Under the pieces are notes generated by a model, which was not told the DNA's origin, did not search any database, and was given only the letters and a program-made list of their open reading frames with translations. Position numbers and translations under genes: made by a program. This document shows positions 33,101 through 45,100 of a stretch of DNA of 64,000 bases, one piece after another. The stretch is taken from contig VXBA01002156.1 of assembly GCA_013399895.1 (NCBI GenBank), forward strand, positions 357,568 through 421,567, read 5' to 3'. Source of the DNA: Serilophus lunatus. Its lineage: Eukaryota; Chordata; Aves; Passeriformes; Eurylaimidae. The number at the start of each line of letters is the position of its first letter. Position 1 is the stretch's first letter.

Positions 33101-36100
33101 CTAGATGAGGGTGGGAGGTGTCCTGGGTCAATATTTCTCCTGAAGCAGACAGTCTTCAAGTGAAGGTTTCTCCCCTTTGATACAGGTATACCTATGGGAA
33201 GCCCGTTCAAGGGAAAATAGAGATTACTCTTGTGCCGTCCTCCGAGGACATGGAAGGCAACCCCTCAAATTCTGCTAAGAGAAAGAAGCAAAACAGCTGG
33301 GTAGGTGAACAAATAGCAGAGAACAATATCAGAGCATCAGATGGTCTGTGACTCAATGCCCTGTTTCTTGCTGTATCCATGCACAGTGGATCATCTTAAG
33401 CTTTTTAGTGGTCTGGTCTGAGACTATGTCCTTTTCTGGTTACATTTTCTGCTCATCTGTATTCATTATATGTTAGTGGCTGAGCTCTGCACTGGGTTTT
33501 TCCCACAGGCTTCAGACACAGCTCTTTTGGACTGAAAGTCACAAGAAAATATTTCTAAATGTCAGACCAGCCAGCAACAAGCCAGAATATAAAAATCTAA
33601 CTGGATCTTAGCATCTTTTAAAATGCATTCCAGCTGGAATGCTGTACAGTCTTGGCTGTACAAAACACCAACTGAATGCCAGCTCCACATGGCATGTAAG
33701 AGGCCCTGAAAGGTTTTGTGAAGCACTTAACAAGCACGACTAGAAACACTGGCCACATCCAATCTCTGCCTTAATTCTTGGCAAAGCTCTTGCAATCTGT
33801 AACTGGCAGGATGCCCTTGTTTAATATGGCCATGTCACAGGCTTTATTCATCAGGGCCATATAGTTTCAGGGAGACCTGTAGCTCACATAACAACACCCA
33901 TGCTCTTTAAGCTGTGGGATTTGAGCTGAATCCAGTCTCCTGAGTTTGTCTGTGACATAATTAATCCTTATGTGATTTGCTTGAAGCACTTTTTTTCTGC
34001 CACTTTTTTGGTGACTGTTTAATCCAAGCATGTTGATTTTCTGCTCTGGCTAAGGTATCCATGATGGGTTTCTGCAGTTAAGATTTATGAGCTTCTATCT
34101 GTTCCAAAATTATTTGGAAATACTTCTTTGGAATTGCCCAGCATCTATAGAACAGTTCATCTTTCTCCACACCATGTTCTTTCTCTCTGTTTTTTTTCTC
34201 TCTCTGCAGACAAATAAGAATGGCTGTGCTACTTTTACAGTGAAGACAGAAACTCTGGAAATAAACGAGGCTGACGGCTACATAAATGTAGTAGCAAAAA
34301 TAGTGGAAAATGCAACAGGTAGTAGAGAATATATGAAGTATTCTCTTCCTTGAAGGCAAGTTCTTTGATTTTGGCCTGTCCACGGCAGTGAAATTCCTTT
34401 TGAAAAAATAACTTGAGGGTTCTCAAATCTTCTGTTATGGTAATGGCCTCTGTTCCAGAACCTCTTCCATCTGTTATTACCAGATTTCCTAATCCTCCCT
34501 ATCATTCATCTCCCTTAGCATAACTTTTTAGTGATTGCCTGGACACCAAGGTGTTACTCAGGCAGTTGGAAAGTACTGGACTGTTTATAATTGAGCAGTC
34601 ATCTATTTTCCCTTTATATTCAATACACATAAATAAACACTTATAGGGTATGATGCATCATATCATGAAGCAGAGAGCCCAGAAAGGTTAAGGGAATTGT
34701 ATACTAGAAGAATGCTTTTTTTCTCCTAAATTTAGAGGCTGTAGGTGTTGTAGGTAGTGTTGAAGTGCCTTTTTGTCTTCTGCTTCCCTAAGGGCACTGC
34801 TTAGTATTTAACAGATTTTTCATCTCTCCACCTAGAAGCACATTCTCTGAAATCAGGTCGAATTCCTGTTAAGACAACAACGAAAGCTGTAGTCTTTATC
34901 AACGTCAATCCATTCTACAAACGTGGGCTGCCATACACAGGAAAGGTAACACATGTGGAACCCTTCTCTACTGAGAATGCATCAGACATATAACCTTTTG
35001 TGGGTAGAAAGCAACAATCTCCAGGAAGGTAAATGATGCTCTGCTGGCACCCAGTAACTAGCAGTGAAGCCTCCTAGAAGAAATTTCTTCTCCCCATCCT
35101 AAACTACTATATTCCCCTGACGGGAATTTTGGGGCCAGCAGCAGTTTCCGGAGTAGCTCTTGAAACCGCTTTGTGCATATGGGATGGGAGTGGCATCAGT
35201 AGGCACATAACTTTCCCTTTGGACAAATGCTCATGATAACTTTGCAGAAATGTCTAAGCCTTGCACATCACTTCACTGGGAGTCATTTTGGACCCAAGTA
35301 CCCTGGGTGATGGTAGGGTGATACTGCTGTACTGGGTCTAGAAACCCTTTCACCTGGGCCAGTACTGACCCCAGCATGGAAGGCAAGGAACACCAAAAGT
35401 TAAGCTGCTGGAGACAAAACTCATTCTGATCATCAAGGATCATGCAGCAATTGTCCAAGAAGCAGCTTAGGATCTGAGGAATTCGCCTCAGTTTCCCAAA
35501 TATAATTGTTTCATTTGCCTGTACTACCATTTATTTCTGTGCTGGTTTTGGCTGGTTTCGGTAGTATTAATTGTCTTGACAGGGGATAGTACAGGGCTAT
35601 GTTTTGGATTTGTGCTGAACACAGGGCTGACAATATAAAGATGTTTTTGTTATTGCTGAGCAGGGCTTACACAGAGCCAGAGTCTTTTCTGCTTTGTGTA
35701 CTGCCACAATGGATAGGAAGTTGGGAGTACATGGGAAGTCGGGAGGAGGTGATCCCAACTGACCAAAGGGATATCCCAGACCATATGACATCGTGCTCAT
35801 TGCATAAAGTGAGAAGAAGAAGGAGGAAGCGGGGTGGTGTTTGGAATGATGGTGTTTGTCTTCCCACGTAACCATTACATATGATGCGGCCCTGCTCTCC
35901 TGGAAGTGGCTGAGCACTTGCCTGCCCATGAGAAGCAGCAAATTAATTCATTGTTTTGCTTTGCTTGTGTGCACAGCTTTTGCTTTCCCTATTAAACTGT
36001 GTTTATCTCAACCCGTGAGTTTTCCAGCTTTTACCCCTTCCAATTCTCTCTCCCCAATCATGTTGATGGGGCAAAAAGTGAGCAAGCAGCTGTGTGGGAC

Positions 36101-39100
36101 TTGGTTGCTCTCTGGGGTTAAACTGTGACAATTTCCAGTCCTGAACAGCTGCAAATTGCTAGTTTTGTGCATTTATTGAACTTCTTTTTTTTTTTTTTGA
36201 TCCTTCCAGCCTGTCTGAAAGCTAGAGGGGCTGAGGAAGCCCAGTGATAGATGAAATTAATATTAAGCACTTGCACTGCCTCATAATCTTGGACAGCAGG
36301 ATATTAACTTTCTCCCCTCCTCTACAGATACTCTGCTACACTGACAAGGTTCCCCTCGGACATGAAACGGTCTACCTAAAAGTTGATATCAATGATGAGG
36401 TGACACAGCTGTCACTCCTCACAGATGAGTATGGAGAAGCTCACTTCTCACTGGATACCACCAGCTGGAATAACACACTAGTTTCGTTGATGGTGAGCAT
36501 CAGCCACTGAAAATCTTTTGTATCTCCCGTCATCTTCCTTTGACTCCACTAGAAACATCTGTTAATGTGAATAATTCCTCAGGAAAAAATCTCCTCTTTC
36601 TCTACCATGGGACATACAGGAGGTGGTTCTGCAGAGCAGGCAGTTGACACCTATCTCTGTCAAACTCCATAGTTTTTTAGCTTCTGTTGGTCTGCAGCAT
36701 CACCACAGCAGGTCCAGGCTCAGCTTGGCAGGTAGCTGCTCTCCATTTTAATACCAGACCTTGAAGCACTTGGCTTCTTCTCCTTACAATTTCTGATCCT
36801 ACACCTGGGTCTTTTTACCAGTCTGAGAGCATACCCATCTTCCCGCTACCTGCATTCCTGTTGTTGATGTTGGATACATGCCCAAGCAGTATGATCTCCT
36901 ATTGCCATCCATTTCTCAGAGACATGAACTATTGTTTCATATCTTTTTCCCTGAGACTCCAGTCTATCCAGGGTAAGGCTCTCTAATTTTGCTTGGGAAG
37001 GATTTGGTGACCAGAGGTTTTGTAATCTAAAATGTAGGTTAATCTTCTCAGAGAGTGTGAGGACAGGCTCTAGTTCTTGTTACTAGGGCCATGAATATTG
37101 TCCATAGAGCCTTACATTATTTGTGGAGAAGTACATCTTCACCATACAAAAGCTGTTTTGGTGTCTGTTGTGCTTCAGGATATCTGACCAGAAAGACAAC
37201 TGAAAACAGGGAAGCTGTGCTGGGGTTTAAGTGTGATGTGGGGTGTGTCCCCATGAAAAAAATAAAGGAGGAAGAATCAGACTGTGTTCAAATCTACTAG
37301 ACCTAGTTTTTGCTCAGACTTCTTAAGAGAAAGTCTCATAAGAGACTTAAAAATGATACTTAAACAAAATATTATTTTAAAAAGACAGATGTGCAGTCTG
37401 CCATCAGCTCAGGTGATAACAGTATTTTAGAAGGTGCATGTGTTTCCTTGCATGACTTGATACTAGTTGCCAACTCATGTTTTTGTGCTCCGAAGGCTAC
37501 CTACAACCCTGACAATGATGATGAATATCCTTCTGAAAGCTACATAGACCCTGATTCCTTACATTGGCTGAAACCTTTCTACTCTGAGAGCAACAGCTTC
37601 CTTGAGATCAAGGCCAAGGATGATATGATGTCCTGTGATCAAGAGCAGGAAGTGCAAGTGGATTATATTCTTGATCAGAATAAACTCACCTCTGAAGAAG
37701 ACCACATTGTTTTCTACTACTTGGTGAGCACAGAAGACAGCTGATTCTCAGGGCAAGATTATGCTTTCTCACATTTTACCCTTTTCATACAACACAGACA
37801 TACTCAAAGGAAAGGTTAAGCTACTTTCAGGACAGTATGAGTCAGTTTGTGAGTTCTGTTCTGCCCAAACCTCCACCTGCTTTTCAGTTCCTGGACCTGC
37901 TCCTAGCCACCAGCTGGTTTGTATTGTTATAAATGCCTTGACCTAAGCCTGGGTGATAGATGTCTGCCATTCACCCTACTTTCTCTTATATTCACACGGG
38001 TGGCAGTGGAGGACTAGCCCAGTTTCTGCCTAGCAGGTATGCCCCAGACATCCATCTGTGTCTGGGGCAACCTGTGAACTAAGAGGCAATCTCTGGGGAA
38101 GCTGACATCCCCTGGCCCGTATATTTACAGAAAAAGGCTTGAAATCATACAGGGACTTGATGCACATGTAAAAATGTTTCAATGAAGTTCACTTTCAAGA
38201 AAGTGGGTCCAAAGCAAGAGTGTGACTACAGCCTAGCTGAGAGGTTATGAGTATCTTGGTTACTGAACTGGACTCATTTGTATAGTCAAAAAATACTGTA
38301 TCCTAGTAATGCAAAGATCAGAGGTCTCTGTCTTAAGAGCAGAGCTGCTCTTACCTCCAGAAGTACCTCTGGCTTTGCAAGAAGCTGTGCCTTTCCATTG
38401 CCTAACCAACATCTCTCAAGTCCTACCTGGCTATACCATCATCATCTCTGCTGCAGAGCTCTTGAGGTCATGACCTGACACAGGAACTTCTGAGGCCACA
38501 TCTGTCAGATGTCATTCTCTCTTCTCATATTCTTTTCACATGCTTCTCATGTTCTCAGAATTCAGACTCTCGAATGACACTTTTCTTTGGTCTTCAGGTG
38601 ATAGCGAAAGGCAAGATCCTTTTCAGCAGAGAGAAGAAGGTGTCAATTACTCAGCATGAGAGTGAGTAAAAGCATGTGAAGTTAAGTGCATCATAACACA
38701 CCCCAGAAAACTGACTGCTCTCTAGTGACTATATTTGCAGATGTTATTTGCAGATGTTATTCTTATCCACAGGTGGGAAATATTGAACTGAGTTCTTAGT
38801 GGTGAGTCACCTCATTAGACCAACACAATCTCCTCAGTTCAATGTCATTCTGGCAACTGTTCTCCTCCCATCTAATTGATCTAATATCCAGTCTTGCTGC
38901 TACCTTGTACCTTTGGAGAAGATGTGACTCAGGGAAATGGCAAAATGGCTGGTATCCTGTTAGCTGTTAATCTGTGACATTGTCTGTGTGGGGTGTTCTT
39001 ATCTGCAGGTAGAAATTATTAAATCTCCTCTTTTGTTTCCTAATGTGCATCCTACTCCAATGAGTTGATTCAGTTGGCTGTTCTCTCTCTCCTCCTTGCT

Positions 39101-42100
39101 GCTGTCTTGTGCAGATCTGCAGGGTTCCTTCTCATTGACTCTGACTGTTGGCAATGACTTTCTGCCTGACATCAACCTTCTAGTGTATGCGGTCTTCTTG
39201 GATGGAGAGGTGGTGGCTGATGTAGAAAAGTTTGAACTAGAACAGTGCTTTAGACACAAGGTGAGTAAAAATAATACAAGGAGTGTGATAGCATCATTGG
39301 TGTCACAGTGATGTGATATGATGTGATACCATCATATAAGTGCTAAGCCCCTAGACCCTGTTTTCTTTTGCAGGTGGCACTGGAATTCTCACACAAAGAG
39401 GAAGTACCAGGATCAAAAGTCAGTCTGAACCTCAAGGCTGCTCCAGGGTCCTTGTGCTCTGTCCGAGCTGTTGACAAGAGTGTCCTCCTGAAGAAAAACA
39501 ATACCCTAACAGAAGACAGTGTGAGTGAAGCCAGCAGTGACCAACCTTCTAATGTCAGCCCTTCTGTCTAGGGACCTTCTGTCCCCATATATGAGCAGGA
39601 GGAGGCCCACATTAGGTCCCTGGACACAGCTGCAGTGCTAGGTGGCTGCCTTGCCATTCCCTCTCCTTGACCTCTTCTGAGAAGCTGTGTGGTGATCACA
39701 TTCCTCATGTGTCAGCCCTGCACTATGGGCCTCTGTCTGAAGAGTGGTGGATGCTGCATGGCACTGCATGGGTAGGCAGAGACAGCAGCTTCAAAGCAGT
39801 GCTGGTGTTTTCCACTTGTCTCTTTACTCTTCCATCAGTCAGTGAGGTTAAGCCTTTGAAATGGAATTTTGCCCCAGCAGAGTACTTCTACTTCTATCCC
39901 TCTGCCCCAACCATTACTGAATTGACATATGACAGATCAGGTTGAGGACCTGAGCAGTTCTTTAGAAAACAGTAGCTAGAGGACAGCACACAGTGGCTGG
40001 TGAAAAGTGGTCAGAATTTTGTAAGCAACTAGGTGCATTCTGAGAATCTAGAAGGGCTGGAGGGCTTACATTAAAGCAGCTGTGTGTTTCAGAGGAGTGA
40101 ATTAAAACTTAGAGCAGAAATACTGCAAAAATTGAAAATCCTACCGTAATTCCACAATGTATACCAGATATAGTAAAACAGATATAGTAAAGGTATATGT
40201 CTCATGGAAAGTTTTAAGTTAAATTATAGCATTCTGGACTGTTACAAAGAAGCCTTACTAAATCCAGAGGGTTGTGTTGCACCTGTACATAGAGCCCACA
40301 GTGTGATCTGGTGTTCCATTTTATTGGGATGCTCTTGTCCAGAGCACTTGCATCATCTACTAATAGATATATAAAGTAATACGCAAGTAAGATGTGCCAA
40401 TGCCTTGTGCTCAAACTGAATCATGCATTTTTATCCTAATTTTGCACCCTAGAGTTAAAAGGCTTGAACTATCTTGTAAACCAAAAGCTATTTTTCTACA
40501 TCCACTTCTCAGGTATATGTCCTTTAGTATATATCATCCTATATATATATATGCTTTATATTGTGTCCTTTACTGGCTGGGCCAGTGCAAATTTCCTCAA
40601 CTGCAAAGGTTTACAAAATATAATAGAGAGCTACACACCAAATATTTGATCAATATCTATGCTTGTTGTTTTTGAAGACCTGTTTTTCCATTGCAGTTGT
40701 ATGAAGAGTTCTTTGAGAATGCCACCTTCACAACTGGAGGACGAGGGCTCCCTTACCGCTTGGAAGATTTTGAGCCATACCCTTGTCTGCCCCACCATCC
40801 CAGCCTCCACAAAAAGGCTCAGATGGGTGCACCATGGTACCAAAGTGAGGCTGATGTCTTTAATCTCTTTAAAGTGAGTGTCTACACCTCCTCTAAACTT
40901 TTCCTGAGCTAGTGATTCCTCATATGCCATCCTAAATGCCTACAAGAATTTACTCTTAGCAAACTTCAGCTGCCTCGGCTTTGATAGCTACAAGTCATCT
41001 GTTCCTTGTTCTCCAGTGTAGCCACACTCATTTGGGGACTGTGGGGAAAGATGAGTAAGCATAGCACAAACCACCTGATTAGAGAAAGGCAGTGTATAAA
41101 CGAAAAAATTTGGTTTACGCTACCATAACTACAAAGGGGGAGTGGCAAGAACATAGCAGTAATACGTGAGCACCTCTTCATATTTTGACCAATTACCACT
41201 TGGCTATTATTTTATTTACAAACTACGTTACTTTGTGTTTCAGTGACTCTCTTCTTACTTATCCTCAAAGCAGTTTTAATAAAAAGAAGTTTTTCAGAAT
41301 TTGGCTTTATAACTAACTGTTTCAACATTCCTTGTTGCCTTTTATTTATCATTGATTTACTCTCTTTACTATTTTCCCAGAAATTGCGCATGAAAATAAT
41401 AACCAATACTAGAATCAGGAAGCCAGTTTCCTGTGTGCGACCAGACTTTAAGAAAAAGATGCTTTTTAAGAAATTCCACGTTGATGGTAAGGATCAGATG
41501 TCCACCTCCTTGATTGAAGAAGCCTCCCTCTCCCAGTTCTGGCCAGTCTGCAGCTGAAACAACTGACTTCTATCCTGCTGCATTTCTTGTTTGTCTATGA
41601 GAGCAACAGAGCTTGCGTCCCTTTAAATGGATGTGATTTATAAATCACGGACAAAGGCTCAAATCTCCATCTTAATTGGTGTCCCTATGTTCAGTGTTTT
41701 TCATATAAAATGTAGTGTGCTCTCCACCAGCACTTTCACAGATTATTTAAGAGTGTGACTCCATTTTAGCATGCTGTCTCCCTCTGGATCCAGACCAAAT
41801 TTGGATCTGTCAGACTGAGTCTCAGGCTAAACTCTATCCAACTCTTGTCTCCCTAAAGCTGTGTTCCCTGAAGATGCACACAGTGTGTCAGATTCTCATT
41901 GAAATGCCAACTCCTGTTCTGTGTCATAAAGCATTTGTGGTTTGTATTAGATTGCTTGTGAATGAAGAACAAATTTTACCTGTAGATATATATGCCGTTT
42001 TCTGAGGCATCACTTCTTTCTAGCAGACAATCTTGTTGCCTATGATGGTTCTGAACGTCGCTCTGATCACAAGGAGAAGCCAAAACCACGGACGCTTTTC

Positions 42101-45100
42101 CCAGAGACCTGGATTTGGGATTTGGTCTCTGTCGGGTTGGTAACAACCTCTATCTGCCTTCACCAGAGAGATCCCTGGAGTAATCTGACTGTTGCTAATC
42201 AAGTTCTCATCTGCTTCCTGATGCAGGGGCAATGGGCAAGCATCTCTCCAAGTTGCTGTACCTGACACCATCACAGAATGGAATGCAAATGCCTTCTGTG
42301 TTGCTGATACTGGCTTTGGTTTCTCACCTCTGACCACTCTTACGGTCTTCCAGCCTTTCTTTGTGGATCTGTCACTGCCATACTCTGTGATCCAAGGGGA
42401 GACTTTCAGTTTAAAAGCCACTGTCTTCAATTACCTCAAGGACTGTATCCAGGTGAGCTCCCCCAAGTGAGTTCCCCAAGTTTTACAGTCTTTGTTGAAA
42501 CAAAAACTTGAGCCCAAAGACAAGCTATGAGCTTCCCAGGAGCCCTAGATCCTGGCAGCTGGGCCATAAAGCACAGCCTCACACTTTATGACCCAAGGTA
42601 TATGCTCCTTCATGCAGTGCCCATTACTAACACTATCCCAATGTGTGCTTGTACATCCAACCACACTCAGATCCGCACCACCCTCACAGAGACCCCAGAA
42701 CTACAGGTAGATGCCTGTCCAAGCTGCCAGTTCACCAGCTGCCTCTGCACCAATGAAGCAAAAACCTTTGCATGGAACGTGACAGCCACCAGGCTGGGTA
42801 AGGTTGGGCAGAGGGGTGTGTGGCAGCTGGTGGGAGGAGGAGTGGAATTTACCTGTGTCTGCATGTCTGGACCTAATGCTTGTACATACAGCTGTCTGCT
42901 GCAAGTGCTCAGTAACATGTCCCTGTGCTCCCTGCAGGCAAAGTGAATCTCACTGTAAGCAGCGTGGCAGAAGACTCACACAATCTATGTGGTAACAGGA
43001 TTGCTGTGACACCTTTGCAAGGAGGGAGAGACACAGTAGTAAAACCTCTGCTTGTGAAGGTTAGTCAGATGTCAGGGTAGAGAGCCCCTGGGACAGTGGT
43101 TTGTCCACTGGGGCAGTTAGCAAGATGCTAAGAGGAAGTTTAGCCTCCACTTCTTGGAAAGCAGACAAACTTGCTAAGGCATGGTGACTTCTGTTTTTGT
43201 CTTCCCTATCTGAACTATTCTTTCTCCATCTGCAGCCAGGAGGTGTCCTACAAGAGAGGACCCAAAATGCCTTTCTCTGTCCTTCAGGTATGTGACAAAA
43301 ATTCCTATCTGTTATTGATCTTGGGAGCAGGCTGGAAGGGACAGGGCTACTGCAAATCCCAAAGGTGGGGGAAAATTGTCAGAGAACAAGGGCTAGTGGT
43401 ACCAGCCCTGTCTGGCAGAACAACCACTATAATTTGTCCATGTCTTTCTTTTACCTGGCAAAGTTTCCTGTAGTGAGGCATTGGTTTGCAAGTCTTGGCT
43501 GCTGTGACTCAATGTCACATTAAGCATCAACTGTGTCTCCTTGTGTATTACACTTGTGTGTGATGCTTCTTCCATGGGATAAATTTCTGGGTTCTGCCTT
43601 CCTCAGACAATACCGTCTCTGAAGAGTTCTCCCTGACTCTGCCTGCAGAAGTGCTGGAGGGATCTGGCCGAGTCACTTTCTCTGTGATTGGTGAGAAATG
43701 AATTCCCTGATCTTGGGTCCCCAGTGAGAAAAGTTTGTGCTTTGCTTTGCCCTTGCCGATGCATTGACTCAGCTCCTCAGAAATACAGATCAAGTAATCT
43801 TTTCCAATATGTATTCCTCTCACAAAGAATGATGGTAGTGATCCCCAAGTGGCTGGAAGAGAAGAAAAAACGGGGTATCTCTTCTGACTTCTGTCACTGC
43901 CATCCACAGAAGTGAACTAAAACCATCCTTGCAGATTTCTATCTAATTTGCCCCTGTAATTCCTTTCCTCCTTGGTACCCATTCAGGAATGACAGCTCTA
44001 TTTACCTTCCTTCAGACTCCCTCAAGCTTCATACTCCCTCCCTCCTCCCAGAATCACGATGTCTTCCCTTTCTGTGCTGGCCCAATCTAGGAGAGGTCAC
44101 CAGAAATCTCAATCATATCCAGTCAGTTAGGAACTGGCCTTATTCTAGGATCCCAGTAGAGTTTAGAAAAGGCAGCAGTGCTTTCACTTTATACTGCTGA
44201 ATATCTGTGCTTTTCCTTTTTCCTGTCTCTCCACTTCAAATGTAAGGTGACATCATGGGTCCAGCACTTCAAAATTTAGACCGGCTACTAGGAATGCCCT
44301 TTGGCTGTGGAGAACAGAACATGGTTAAGTTTGCACCAAACATCTTCATACTCCAGTACCTGAATAAGACTAAACAACTCAACTCAGAAATTAAAGATAA
44401 AGCACTGAAATTCCTGAGAACAGGTAAACTGTGTCTGTCTTCCTTCTGATGAAAAATGAAGATGATATATAAATCAAGATTATTGGTCACAGGTCTGGTG
44501 GGGAGGTGAAGAGTAAGTGTGGGAGCACTGCCAGAGCTGTGACAAAGGAAGGAATCATGGAGAAAAAAGAAAATGTCTCATATATGAAATATGTGTTTCT
44601 GAAGAAAGCAGGACTTCAGTCTCTACTGTAATTGAGATACTAAGTCTCCTTTTTTGAGAAAGGTGTGGGTAATTAACGATTTCCATTATTATGTGATGCC
44701 TGTTTGTTCCCTTATAAGTCCAAGGCTGAAGAAGTACCTTGAGGAAACAAGGCATCAGCTGCTATTACATGGAATAAAGAGTGGCTTTTGGGAATTGATA
44801 GGATTTCAGTAGCTTAGTGTTTCCCTATGTTTTAGGACACATATTCTGGGGGGCATGTCAATTCTGTCCAGTATAATCTGAATTTAATATAGTGCCAGCA
44901 TCTGTGTCTAATGTTGTAATGTGCCTCACATTTCAGCCTGCTGGTCTCCTTATCCTGCTATGTTAGCTCAGCAGCCTCTCATGGATATGATTTGACTTCC
45001 TTTGTTTCCCCCTTTCCCCCTGGTACTGTTAGCATGTACTGCTACCTGGGAGAGTGAGATCTACCCAAGAGAATGATGGCAGCAGAGAGGCAAAGCAGAG

